A DNA stretch of 64,000 nt from Erythrobacter aureus (GCF_003355455.1 NZ_CP031357.1:474501-538500), one strand, 5' to 3'. Positions 16,078 through 24,530 are shown, numbered from the stretch's first letter. Translations and numbers: made by a program. The notes: generated by a model from the sequence alone, not told the origin.

Positions 16078-16204
16078 TCGCTGGCGGATGCCGGTGGGAC
16101 TACATGGGTAGAGCGCCTTCGAAAGAAGGAGGTCGGCGGTCCGAATCCGCCCCCGGGCAACCGGAGTAGCTCAGTAAAACGTCTCATCAATCACTCGCCG
16201 TCGG
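16078..16204 (+). ncRNA. Y-RNA-like gene 4 (tRNA mimic opened in the D-loop)
   Basis: Motifs GGCGGATGCCGG then GGGACTACAT, and GTCTCATCAATCACTCGCC. The terminal helix is weaker (16078-16087 with 16195-16204, one mismatch and three G-U). The module order differs from unit 3: D-stem 3' strand GAGC (16111-16114), a 5-bp anticodon-position hairpin with a GAAA loop (16116-16129), variable AGGTC, T-arm (16135-16151), a CCGG-GCAA-CCGG acceptor-like hairpin, then TAGCTCAG with the D-stem 5' strand (16169-16172). The D-loop is therefore the point opened into the Y stem. Confidence 0.75.
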
Positions 16205-16248
16205 CACCCTGCGCTCACGCAGCGAAGCGATAGAGCAGAATTACATCA

Positions 16249-16352
16249 GCGCTGGCGAATGCCGGTCGGGACTACATCGGTAACCAGGCGGTTCGAACCC
16301 GCCCCTGCATGGCAACATGCGGAGAAGTCTCGCCAAAACTTGTCGCCAGCAC
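16249..16352 (+). ncRNA. Y-RNA-like gene 5 (T-arm plus acceptor minihelix)
   Basis: Terminal helix: 16251-16258 pairs perfectly with 16343-16350, with an outer G-C at 16249/16352. Motifs GGCGAATGCCGG then GGGACTACAT, and GTCTCGCCAAAACTTG. The loop contains a T-arm (GGCGG, TTCGAAC, CCGCC at 16287-16303) followed by a 7-bp acceptor-like helix (16305-16311 with 16316-16322) capped by a GCAA tetraloop. No D-arm is present, so it resembles a tRNA minihelix. It ends 26 nt before rtcB. Confidence 0.75.
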
Positions 16353-16378
16353 CTATGAAGACGCATGAGGAGGTCGCC

Positions 16379-17605
16379 ATGACCCAGACGACGTATGAAT
16401 ATCAGGACGTGGAAGGCGGGTCGCCGATCAAGATGTGGACCCGCGGCGTTCCCGTTGACGACAAGGCGCGTGAGCAGCTGACCAAAGCGGCGAAGATGCC
16501 GTTCATCTTCAAGCATGTTGCGGCCATGCCCGACGTGCATGTGGGGATCGGCGCGACCGTCGGATCGGTGATCCCGACTAAAGGCGCGGTGATCCCGGCT
16601 GCGGTCGGCGTCGACATTGGCTGCGGCATGATGGCGGCACGGACTTCGCTGATGGCGAGCGACTTGCCGGACAACCTTGCCGGTATTCGCTCCGCGATCG
16701 AGGCGGCGGTGCCGCATGGCCGCGATGTCGGACGCGGCAAGCGCGACAAGGGTTCGTGGGGCGATCCGCCTCCGGCCGTTGTCGATGCCTGGGCAAAGCT
16801 TGCCCAGCGCTTCGGACAGATCGTCGCCAAGTATCCGCGGCTCAAGAACACGAACAACCTCGTGCATCTGGGGACGCTGGGAACCGGCAACCACTTCATC
16901 GAGCTGTGCCTCGATACCGAGCAGCGGGTGTGGGTCATGCTCCACTCGGGCTCGCGCGGGGTGGGCAACGCGATCGGCACGTTCTTCATCGAGCTGGCCA
17001 AGCAAGACATGCGCAAGTGGCATATCAACCTGCCTGACCAGGACCTCGCCTATTTCCCGGAAGGGACCGACCATTTCGACGATTATGTCGAAGCGGTCGA
17101 ATGGGCGCAGGACTTTGCGGCGCTCAACCGGCGCGTGATGATGACGCATGTGCTCGATGCACTGCGGAGCCAGATCGCCAAGCCGTTCGATGCCGAGTGC
17201 GAAGCGGTGAACTGCCATCACAACTATGTGACGCGGGAAAACCACTTCGGCGAAAACGTGCTCGTCACCCGCAAGGGGGCGGTGCGCGCGGCCAAGGGCA
17301 CGATGGGCATCATCCCCGGATCGATGGGGGCGAAGAGCTTTATCGTGCGCGGGCTAGGCAATGCCGAGAGCTTTGACAGCTGCTCGCACGGTGCAGGGCG
17401 CGTTATGTCCCGAACTCAGGCGAAGAAGCTGGTGACGCTCGACGAGCATATCGCCGATACCGCCGGTGTCGAATGCCGCAAGGACGAGGGCGTGATCGAT
17501 GAAACGCCCAAGGCTTACAAGCCGATCGAAGCCGTGATGGCCGCGCAGGCCGACCTGGTGGAGATCGTCCATACCTTGAAACAGGTGGTGTGCGTGAAGG
17601 GGTAA
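16379..17605 (+). CDS. rtcB: RtcB RNA-splicing/repair ligase
   Basis: 408 aa from ATG 16379, with GAGGAGGT just upstream; longer upstream frames run through Y RNA 5 and are not coding. Mn/GTP-dependent ligase joining 2',3'-cyclic phosphate or 3'-phosphate to 5'-OH ends. Motifs: VGVDIGCGMMA with the metal cysteine, LGTGNHFIEL, MLHSGSRGVGN, HHNYVTRENHFGEN, IIPGSMGAKSFIV and CSHGAGRVMSR with the guanylated histidine. It sits in the sigma-54 operon after the Y RNAs and before rlaP and rtcA, so it probably reseals RNAs cut under stress. Confidence 0.96.
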   Translation: MTQTTYEYQDVEGGSPIKMWTRGVPVDDKAREQLTKAAKMPFIFKHVAAMPDVHVGIGATVGSVIPTKGAVIPAAVGVDIGCGMMAARTSLMASDLPDNLAGIRSAIEAAVPHGRDVGRGKRDKGSWGDPPPAVVDAWAKLAQRFGQIVAKYPRLKNTNNLVHLGTLGTGNHFIELCLDTEQRVWVMLHSGSRGVGNAIGTFFIELAKQDMRKWHINLPDQDLAYFPEGTDHFDDYVEAVEWAQDFAALNRRVMMTHVLDALRSQIAKPFDAECEAVNCHHNYVTRENHFGENVLVTRKGAVRAAKGTMGIIPGSMGAKSFIVRGLGNAESFDSCSHGAGRVMSRTQAKKLVTLDEHIADTAGVECRKDEGVIDETPKAYKPIEAVMAAQADLVEIVHTLKQVVCVKG

Positions 17606-17635
17606 CACCCTTCACGCCGCCATTGGGAGGCCTTC

Positions 17636-18088
17636 ATGCGAGACTGGGTGAACGAATGGCACCAGGAAGGTCGCATCTTTATCTGGCGCTACGCTGAGCC
17701 GAACCGCTCTTGGCGGGGCTGGCATTTCACTGGTGATCAGACGGGCTGCAGGTCGCTCCGAAATTTGCTTGATCGAATGCGAGGCGGCGAACCTTGCTAT
17801 CGGACTCTGGATTTGGATCCTGTGACGGACGCGATACTCGGCGTCCCAAATTACGGGCACAAAACCAAAGGCAAGTTCGACAAACTGCGGATCGAGTTTG
17901 ATCCCGACGCGCCAGATCTGATCCTTGAGCCTGATGGCCAGAAGCTCACGATGATTGTGGGCGATGCGCGCCTACGGTTTTTGACCGCTGCGTTGGCAGA
18001 CGTCGAAATTGGGCGCGGCGATTTTGGAATAAGGACATCCGATAACCGTAAATTTGATCCTTGGATGTTCTGGTGGATGCCGAATTAA
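17636..18088 (+). CDS. Hypothetical protein of the rtc operon
   Basis: 150 aa, start ATG 17636 with GGGAGG upstream. I recognise no family. It is rich in tryptophan and aromatic residues at both ends (MRDWVNEWHQEGRIFIWRY, SWRGWHFTGD, and PWMFWWMPN at the C-terminus), with a charged middle (KTKGKFDKLRIEFDPD). It is probably soluble, with no signal or membrane segment. It lies 30 bp after rtcB and 16 bp before rlaP on the same strand, so it is part of the RNA-repair transcript and may be an accessory protein. Confidence 0.7.
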   Translation: MRDWVNEWHQEGRIFIWRYAEPNRSWRGWHFTGDQTGCRSLRNLLDRMRGGEPCYRTLDLDPVTDAILGVPNYGHKTKGKFDKLRIEFDPDAPDLILEPDGQKLTMIVGDARLRFLTAALADVEIGRGDFGIRTSDNRKFDPWMFWWMPN

Positions 18089-18104
18089 AGAAGTAGAGCA
18101 ATTT

Positions 18105-18905
18105 ATGTCGAAGGAAATCAGCATCGCCATCGCGCCCGAAGTGCGCGCCGATATCGCAGTCCGTCTCGCCCGTGTGGCGAGCGAGGACGGCGTGCGCCTG
18201 CTGATGGCGGTGGAATCCGGTTCGCGCGCATGGGGCTTTCCATCGCCTGACAGCGATTACGACGTGCGCTTTCTCTACATACGGCCTCGCCGTGAATATC
18301 TCGCGCTGAGGCCAGTCCGCGATGTGGTCGAGAGGCCCATTGTCGATGAAATCGATCTGAACGGCTGGGATATTCGTAAGGCGCTGGGCCTTATGCTGAA
18401 GCACAATGCGGTGCTGTCGGAGTGGATCGAAAGCCCGATCCGCTACATTGCTGACGATCCGGTGGTGGACCGGCTGGCTGACCTCGCCAGTCGCCACTTC
18501 AACCCTCGCGGCTATGCCTTGCACTACGCCAGTCTTGGCAGGAGCTCAGCAGATCGCTGGCTCGGCTCAGACGGTGAGATCGCCGTGAAGCGCTATTTCT
18601 ATGCGCTGCGACCGGCGCTGTCCGTACGTGCGCTGCGCCTCGATCCGTCGAGGCGCCCGCCGATGAGCATGGTGCCGCTGATGCAGGCAGCTGACTTGGA
18701 TCGGGTCCTGGTGGATCAGGTCGATGAACTGATCGCTCGAAAGGCGAAAACCAACGAAGCGGGAAACACCATCAGGCTGCCCGATATCGAACGGTTGGTA
18801 GCAGATGAGCTCTCACGCGCTGGCGAAGTGCCAGAGCGCACCGATAACACGAACTTTGCGGAAGAGGCCGAAGCGCTTTTCCTTGAATTGGTAGAAAAAG
18901 AATGA
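18105..18905 (+). CDS. rlaP: RlaP-like RNA-repair nucleotidyltransferase
   Basis: 266 aa from ATG 18105. DNA polymerase beta-type nucleotidyltransferase: the GS motif and paired aspartates lie in ESGSRAWGFPSPDSDYDVRF. Family RlaP (formerly a YcgL-like group) has been linked by comparative genomics to RtcB/RtcA RNA-repair operons and is predicted to add nucleotides to RNA ends. Here it lies between rtcB and rtcA and overlaps rtcA by ATGA, giving a repair cassette of cyclase, end-modifying enzyme and ligase. The exact substrate is unknown. Confidence 0.85.
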   Translation: MSKEISIAIAPEVRADIAVRLARVASEDGVRLLMAVESGSRAWGFPSPDSDYDVRFLYIRPRREYLALRPVRDVVERPIVDEIDLNGWDIRKALGLMLKHNAVLSEWIESPIRYIADDPVVDRLADLASRHFNPRGYALHYASLGRSSADRWLGSDGEIAVKRYFYALRPALSVRALRLDPSRRPPMSMVPLMQAADLDRVLVDQVDELIARKAKTNEAGNTIRLPDIERLVADELSRAGEVPERTDNTNFAEEAEALFLELVEKE

Positions 18906-19918
18906 TCACGATCGACGGCTCCGAGGGTGAGGGTGGCGGACAGGTGTTGCGGTATTCCGCAGCCCTTTCGCTGCTGACCGGCGAGCCCTTCACCATCCAG
19001 AACATCCGCGGGGGCAGGGCTAAGCCCGGCCTGATGCGCCAGCATGTCACCGCGCTGGAAGCGGCCTGCACCATCGGCGGAGCGGAATGCTCCGGGCTGA
19101 CTGTTGGTGCGAGCGAGCTAATCTTTCGGCCCGGCAGCGTTACGCCCGGCGAATACCATTTTGCCGTCGGCACTGCCGGTTCGACCGGGCTGGTACTGCA
19201 GACCGTGCTGGTGCCGTTGATGCTGGCCGATGCGCCTTCAAAACTGGTGATCGAGGGCGGTACCCACGCGATGGCCGCGCCGCCTTTTGAGTTCCTCCAA
19301 AAGACGCTGCTCCCGGTGCTGGAGCGGATGGGGCCACAGATTTCCATCACGCTCGAGCGTCACGGCTTCTACCCGCGCGGCGGCGGGCGCATTGTCGTGG
19401 ACATCGATCCAGCGCCAATGCGCCCGATCGAATGCGTGACGCGCGGCGAGTTCAAGACTGGCAAGGTAGAAGCGCTGGTCGCCGGGATCCCGTTCGACAT
19501 CGCTGATCGCGAACTGAAGGCGGCGCGCAAGGTGCTGGCCGATTGGCCCGACGAAGCCTTCGCGCCCGTGCAACTCCCGGCTGAGAATGGCCCCGGGAAT
19601 GCCCTGCTAATGGTAGCCGAATTCGAACATGTCACCGAAGTCATGTCTGGCTTCGGCAAGCTCGGCGTACCTGCTGAACGCCTGGCAAAGACTGCGGCCA
19701 AGCGGATGGCGGGCTATCTGGCGTCGCAGGCCTTTGCCGGGCCGTACCTGCAGGACCAGTTGCTGCTGCCGTTCGCAATGGCTGGCCGTGGAGCGTTCAC
19801 CACAGTCAAGCTCAGTGAGCACACCCGCACCGCTATGAACCTGATCGAACGATTTTCGGGGAGGGGTTTTCGCTTCGCGGAAACCGCTGACGGGGCACAT
19901 CTCGCAGAGGTTCGCTGA
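18902..19918 (+). CDS. rtcA: RtcA RNA 3'-terminal phosphate cyclase
   Basis: 338 aa. ATP-dependent enzyme converting RNA 3'-phosphate to 2',3'-cyclic phosphate, the substrate for RtcB. Motifs: DGSEGEGGGQVLRYS at the N-terminus, RGGRAKPGL, GTAGSTGLVLQTVL, HGFYPRGGG and, near the C-terminus, LSEHTRTAMNLIERF with the likely adenylated histidine. It starts in an ATGA overlap with rlaP and ends the sigma-54 operon. The next gene is convergent. Confidence 0.95.
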   Translation: MITIDGSEGEGGGQVLRYSAALSLLTGEPFTIQNIRGGRAKPGLMRQHVTALEAACTIGGAECSGLTVGASELIFRPGSVTPGEYHFAVGTAGSTGLVLQTVLVPLMLADAPSKLVIEGGTHAMAAPPFEFLQKTLLPVLERMGPQISITLERHGFYPRGGGRIVVDIDPAPMRPIECVTRGEFKTGKVEALVAGIPFDIADRELKAARKVLADWPDEAFAPVQLPAENGPGNALLMVAEFEHVTEVMSGFGKLGVPAERLAKTAAKRMAGYLASQAFAGPYLQDQLLLPFAMAGRGAFTTVKLSEHTRTAMNLIERFSGRGFRFAETADGAHLAEVR

Positions 19919-19999
19919 CCGGCGGCAATTGGGCCGAAACTGCAATTTGGGCTGCTGGGCGATGCGCTTGGTTTTTCTATTCCTTCGGGTTGTAGCGCC

Positions 20000-21793
20000 T
20001 TACCAGGCCCCCATCTTAAAGAGCCGACCCCTGTCCCCTTCATCATGTAACACAATAATGACCTCGGTCTCATCGAACACGCGATCTTCGTTCTCCCGAG
20101 GGGGCAGGTCGGAATCGATCAACGTTATGATCGATTGGATGCCCAGAGCGGTGTAGCGCCGGATAACGGCGAGCAGATTCTCCTTCTTTCTGTCGTCGAG
20201 TGATTCGAATACTCCGTCATGGAAAGCGAAGCGCGGGAAGGCTTCGTCCAGATGCGCTCGCAACAAGGCAAGATCGAATGCGATACATAGCAGTTTTTTA
20301 TAGCTGAAACCGCGATCAGCGCTGGTCGCGTTGCCAGCGTCGTCGAGTAGTTCTGCGCGGAAATCGAGATGCCCGTACTGATTGACTACAACGCTGAGCA
20401 GCGCTTTCTGATCAATCACGTCCTCCACGATCTCGTTGAAGAACAGGCGGATGCGGGAGAACAGGCTTTCGTCATCAGCATTCTTCGTCTCGACGTCTGC
20501 TTCAATCGCCGCTTGCAGATGCATCTTCTCCTCGGAAAGTGTCCGAATGTCGGTTCGCAGTTGCTGGAGCCGGTGCACAAACTCGCGCTGCCGCGCGAGA
20601 CTTTCGATATCAGCGCGCAGTGTTACCAACTCGCCGGAAAGGTGCTTGTACTTTGCAAACGAGTCGGTGCTGCTCAGAAAAGCAAGCATCTCCGAGCGCC
20701 GCTTTCCGAGCGTGTTCAGCTCAGTATTGATCGTCTTTAACTCGGCGTCGATCTCCGCCCGCTCTTCGACCAGGTAGCCGCGCCTCTCATCCGTTATCGC
20801 CTTGTTGAAGGAAATAAGCTGCTGGAAATCACGCTTGATCTGTCCCGAGAACAGGACCCCGGCTTCGCGGAACAGTTCGCTCGCATCCTCGGGATTAAAA
20901 AGGATCTGATCCTCTTCGAGCGAAGCGATAATCTTTTTCCTGTTCTGGGTTAGCGAATAGCGTCGTTGGTTGAGAGCAGCGATGCGCGCGTCCACTTGGT
21001 CGACAAGCTGCTTTGTGTCAGCTTTGTCCTGGCTCCGAAAATCAAAGGCGTCGAGAAGCTCTTGTTTCCTGGCGACTTCCTGTCGTTTAAGGAGCAAGAG
21101 GCCGTCAATCTTGCCGGCGTCTTCGATCTCGCCACCCAGTTCCTGACGGATGGTCGTCGCCTTCTGCTCAGCCTCCTTGAGCTCGTTCTCCTTCTCATAG
21201 TGCTGGGTTATCAATTCAGCATCGAACCCCAGTATGTGAGCGAGGAATGGCTTCCAATCGGCGTGCAAGTTAGCGAACTTCCGAAGCTGGAAGACATTTC
21301 GGAAGTCTTCCTGCGAGCGCAGGAAATACCCAAGTCCTTTGCGATAATGCCAAGGCTTTAGCGCGCGCCAGTCCAGCAGGCTGTCCAGAAGTTCCTTTGC
21401 CCTCGCAAATGGAACATCGACGTGGTCCCATTCGAGATCAGGCAGAGTCGAGAAATCCTGATGACGTGCAGCGTGTTTCTTAAACGCGATTTTTGACGCC
21501 TCGGCGACGCTTCGGCGGACGGTAACGTAGCTTCTATCGAGAAGCTCGATCTCAAGAAAGAACACAAACTCTTCGAAGCGGTCGAGGTGCTTGAAGAGAA
21601 AAAACTTGGCATCTCGCCCAGCCAGGAAACCGAAATCGAGCAAGCGGCCAAGCGTAGTTTTGCCTAGATTATGCGTATCCCGATCGCGGTTCTCGGGCAG
21701 CCGGATTTCCGCGAGAACCACGTTCAGTTCGGGCTCGAATTCGATAGCCACAAATTCGGCGGGCCGGTTGGAATATAGCTTAGACGGCTTCAT
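20000..21793 (-). CDS. ABC-3C system SMC-like ATPase (DUF2326)
   Basis: 597 aa from ATG 21793, overlapping the middle-component gene by 14 nt. A degenerate Walker A region (HNLGKTTLGRLLDFG) opens the protein, a long coiled coil spans about residues 220-470 (many E, K, Q, R heptads, such as DAELKTINTELNTLGKR), and the C-terminal half-domain contains FSYKKLLCIAFDLALL and ESLDDRKKENLL with RFAFHDGVFE as Walker B-like. DUF2326 proteins are the ATPase of ABC three-component conflict systems, proposed to be defence systems that sense invaders and release an effector. Confidence 0.85.
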   Translation of the reverse strand: MKPSKLYSNRPAEFVAIEFEPELNVVLAEIRLPENRDRDTHNLGKTTLGRLLDFGFLAGRDAKFFLFKHLDRFEEFVFFLEIELLDRSYVTVRRSVAEASKIAFKKHAARHQDFSTLPDLEWDHVDVPFARAKELLDSLLDWRALKPWHYRKGLGYFLRSQEDFRNVFQLRKFANLHADWKPFLAHILGFDAELITQHYEKENELKEAEQKATTIRQELGGEIEDAGKIDGLLLLKRQEVARKQELLDAFDFRSQDKADTKQLVDQVDARIAALNQRRYSLTQNRKKIIASLEEDQILFNPEDASELFREAGVLFSGQIKRDFQQLISFNKAITDERRGYLVEERAEIDAELKTINTELNTLGKRRSEMLAFLSSTDSFAKYKHLSGELVTLRADIESLARQREFVHRLQQLRTDIRTLSEEKMHLQAAIEADVETKNADDESLFSRIRLFFNEIVEDVIDQKALLSVVVNQYGHLDFRAELLDDAGNATSADRGFSYKKLLCIAFDLALLRAHLDEAFPRFAFHDGVFESLDDRKKENLLAVIRRYTALGIQSIITLIDSDLPPRENEDRVFDETEVIIVLHDEGDRGRLFKMGAW

Positions 21794-22028
21794 TCGGCCC
21801 CACATATTCGATCGCATCGGTCTTGGGGTGGTATTCGATCAGACCGAGCAGATAGAGAAAGTTGAGTGAAGGTAGAAATAGGACTTCTCCTCCGGCTACG
21901 GCCTTTCGGACGAAGTCAAGAAGAGTTTGGTAGTCACAGATCCGCTGAGCACGCAAACGCGAAAGCAATAAAATGGCGACGTTCACAACCGTGCGGTCTG
22001 GATGGGCGTGCTTGCTAGGCTTCAGCAT
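21780..22028 (-). CDS. ABC-3C system middle component (MC6-like)
   Basis: 82 aa from ATG 22028, which has GGGAGG eight bases upstream; a longer frame to 22043 is less likely. Small helical winged-helix-like protein: VNVAILLLSRLRAQR, YQTLLDFVRKAV, then LPSLNFLYLLGLIEY, where the closing tyrosine pattern is typical of ABC-3C middle components. In these systems the middle component links the SMC-like ATPase to the effector. Both of its ends overlap its neighbours by 14 nt, so the three genes are translationally coupled. Confidence 0.78.
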   Translation of the reverse strand: MLKPSKHAHPDRTVVNVAILLLSRLRAQRICDYQTLLDFVRKAVAGGEVLFLPSLNFLYLLGLIEYHPKTDAIEYVGPNEAV

Positions 22029-22977
22029 CTTCGACCTCCCCAATGTCGCAATTCCAATACATGTAAAACAATACGGCCCGTGTCAGGCGCTTGTGCTGCT
22101 TCTGACGCAGAATTGGATCGCGCTGGAACAGGAGGTCGAGCAGATACTCCATGACGGCGTCGAAGTTCTGGAAATCCTTTCGCTTGGAGATGATCTTCAT
22201 CTGAAGCTCCTCTGCAGTAGCCTCGTAGGACTTCAGGATTTCCAGATTTTCGGGGGCAGCCAGAAACGTTCGTATCTGCGTTGTGTCCTTCAGATAGCGT
22301 CTCCGAAGGGCTGCTGCATACTCGTTCGTCATGTTGTTGAGAGAGTTCTTCGCCTCGTACGACGTCCGATTTGCCGGCGGCGCATCGAGGACGGCAGACA
22401 AATCGACTTCGTGGTTTGCGATCGCTTGCACAACGATGGCCAACTCATCCGGCGATACAATGAGTGGTGAGTCGATGGGATCGAGATCCGCAAGGATAGG
22501 CACTTCGAGGAACTGCTTCATGAAGAGTTCCAGCTGCTCCAGGCCGCAAAGGTAGATCGAGTCTTCCGGTAGCCCGCATTCTTGAGCAATGTGCTGGGTA
22601 ATATTCTGGTCGGCGTTGCCGGCAAGTCTTCGGTTCGCAAATAGCATGTAGTGATCGAGCTGGTTGTCTTTCCTCAGCTTCCTAATCCGAGGCACCTCCT
22701 TACCAATCACCGTATCTTTAGAATTGGCACTGTAGAAGTCGGTCTCGCCGAAATGACGATTGTAGCCATTAGTGTGCTTGGCTTGGACGATCACCGTCCC
22801 TGACCAAGGAGCCGCTGTGCTCGGGTGTAGCTCCGCTGTCCCAACGAATTTGGCATCTCGGCCTCCATCCGGACCCTTGGCAAAACCTTTCACTGAAAGG
22901 CCGAGCAGTCGCTGACAAAGCAGCACGATCAGCTTTTCGAATTGATCCTCGCTGAGATCTTCGTACGCAAATTTCAA
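22015..22977 (-). CDS. ABC-3C system effector with restriction-endonuclease-like domain
   Basis: 320 aa from a TTG at 22977 preceded by GAGAAAAG; no ATG is available before an upstream stop. The N-terminal domain looks like a Mrr/REase fold: DQFEKLIVLLCQRLLG, GPDGGRDAKFVGTA (D of the active site) and VIVQAKHTNGY (Q-x-K). The C-terminal about 150 residues are helical and match the ABC-3C C-terminal region (NMTNEYAAALRRRYLKD). The nuclease probably cuts DNA or RNA when the ATPase is triggered. It is first in the operon. Confidence 0.78.
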   Translation of the reverse strand: MKFAYEDLSEDQFEKLIVLLCQRLLGLSVKGFAKGPDGGRDAKFVGTAELHPSTAAPWSGTVIVQAKHTNGYNRHFGETDFYSANSKDTVIGKEVPRIRKLRKDNQLDHYMLFANRRLAGNADQNITQHIAQECGLPEDSIYLCGLEQLELFMKQFLEVPILADLDPIDSPLIVSPDELAIVVQAIANHEVDLSAVLDAPPANRTSYEAKNSLNNMTNEYAAALRRRYLKDTTQIRTFLAAPENLEILKSYEATAEELQMKIISKRKDFQNFDAVMEYLLDLLFQRDPILRQKQHKRLTRAVLFYMYWNCDIGEVEDAEA

Positions 22978-23173
22978 AGCTTTTCTCGGCGGTTAGATCA
23001 ATAATCTGTGGATGCTCTCTTCCGGCAATGATCGTGTTAGCATGATTGTCTGGAGACGGAATAGGGACATTCAGGCTTGCTTTGAATTGGATGTTCGAGA
23101 ACCCGACCGCGCCCGCAACCGCCAAGAATTGCCGCGCAAAATGATCCTCAGCATTCATTGCGCCCGCCATACC

Positions 23174-23840
23174 TTAAAATCTGGGCGTGATAGAGATTGA
23201 ACAGCTTGCCGAATTTTTTGTCTTCTGCACCCGCTCCTTGCAGCGATCCAACGCCTCGCGATTTTCGTTTAGAATGCGCTGCGCCTGCACCAGCTCTTCC
23301 CACGCTTCGGGATTCTGAGACCGGACCAAGCGGATGCCAGCTTCAAGGATCGTCGGTTCGCCCACGGCCTTGCGAGCCAAACTTTCGGGCCAATGCCAGT
23401 TTTCGGGCATGGCGCGAGCGATGGTGCCGGGCAGGATCGACCATAGCAGGATGCCGACGGCCAACCCGACGCCTGCAAAGCAACAGGTCGCTGGCATCGT
23501 GCAGCATATTGAGCGAGGCGCGCTTGATCTGAACCGCGATGTCTTCCGGCGTCAGCTCAATGGCAGGCTTGTCGCCAATTGCGGCCAACGTCCTGGAGAC
23601 GCGTTCCAGCTGATCGGCCATCTGGCCGAGTGTCGCCGTGTAGTCCGGGATTACGATGTCGGCTCGCTCTCTGGCCATGTTCTGGACCGTATGGCGCACC
23701 ATTGCCATTTCCCCTTCGAGACGGGCGAATGCTTCCGTTGCCGGATCGGCTTCTGTCACGACCTCCGGTTTTGGTACCAACGCTGGCGGTTCCTCGACTT
23801 CGAGGTCCAGTTGCACTTCTTCGATGTGGTCGTCTTCCAT
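23174..23840 (-). pseudogene. DUF6118 family protein, frameshifted remnant
   Basis: ATG 23840 follows TTTAGGAG. The first frame gives a normal DUF6118 start (EVVTEADPATEAFARL, YTATLGQMADQLERV, ELTPEDIAVQIKRAS). Near 23490 it switches to nonsense while the next frame carries the usual membrane segment and tail (VGLAVGILLWSILPGTIA, then ENWHWPESLA, EPTILEAGIRLV). The stretch between is shorter than in relatives I remember, so an internal deletion with frameshift is likely. DUF6118 genes follow relaxase genes in sphingomonad plasmids and integrative elements, as here. Confidence 0.7.
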
Positions 23841-23850
23841 GTCGGTTCTC

Positions 23851-24527
23851 CTAAATGCCCATGTCGAAGGCGCGGGTGCGCTCGCGGGTGAGGGTTGCGG
23901 TGAGTTCATTGGCGATGCTGCGTTCGGGCTTTGGATCGACGCCGAGTTCGCGCGCCTTGCTGCGCAGCAGGCCTTCAACCTGCGGATCGCGTTCAAGCCC
24001 TTCGCCAGCTCGGTCAGTTTGGCCGACACGCGGGCAGCGCCTGCGCGGTCGCCCTGTTGCTCAAGCTGATTGCGCGCCGTGCTGAGTCCTTGCCAGTCAC
24101 TGACAAAGCGTTCAGTTCGCAACGCCGGATCGGTGCGCACGGCGGCCTCGTGCTGCATGGCGCGCATGGCCTCCTGGCTGCGCCCGCCAACGGCTTCTGC
24201 AATCAGCTCAGGACGCCGCTCCAGCGCTTTGTCGAGATCGGTGACGGCATGGGGGCGGATCGCTTCGAGCGCCTTTCCTGCCTTCTCCAAGGCGTCCTTC
24301 TGGTGCGGGAGAATTGGCAAGCCCTGGGCCTTCATTGTGCCGATGTCGCCAAGCGCACGGGCGTAGCGCTCGACCGCGCGGCGCTGGTCGTTCTGTGTGT
24401 TCGACTGGACCGGGATTGGTTGGAGCTTACGGCCCTGCGGACGGAAGTTTCCGAAGATCGATTTCGCCTTTTCCGGCACCTGCCGGACCAACTCCACGAT
24501 ACGCTCGCGGAAACGCCACGTCGGCAC
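23851..24527 (-). pseudogene. traA: TraA-type MOBQ relaxase, C-terminal remnant
   Basis: Only the C-terminal quarter of a Ti-type relaxase remains (QRRAVERYARALGDIG, EAMRAMQHEAAVRTDPALR, then LEQQGDRAGAARVSAKLTEL). The N-terminal nickase and helicase domains are missing. A single-base deletion near 24000 (GGCTTGAACGC where GGCTTGGAACGC is expected) moves the frame; restoring it gives ERDPQVEGLLRSKARELGV and a stop at 23851. It abuts an oriT-like site, so a deletion removed the gene front. It cannot act as a relaxase. Confidence 0.75.
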
Positions 24528-24530
24528 GAC

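Noticed and set aside
16259..16378. Longer rtcB reading frame starting in front of ATG 16379
   Set aside because: It runs through Y RNA 5, lacks RtcB homology, and the start at 16379 has a good GAGGAGGT site.
20000..22977. A Rad50/SbcC DNA-repair pair
   Set aside because: The ATPase has the DUF2326 layout and a small middle component with overlapping genes, which fits ABC-3C rather than SbcCD; no Mre11-type nuclease is present.
22769..23170. 133-aa minus-strand frame overlapping the start of the ABC-3C effector
   Set aside because: Its second half is a frame-shifted shadow of the effector; the first 60 residues look plausible but match nothing I know and have no stop of their own.
23343..24527. 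A single 394-aa protein across the relaxase and DUF6118 regions
   Set aside because: It is an accidental fusion: the frame leaves TraA at a one-base deletion near 24000, passes through the traA stop region, and then follows DUF6118.
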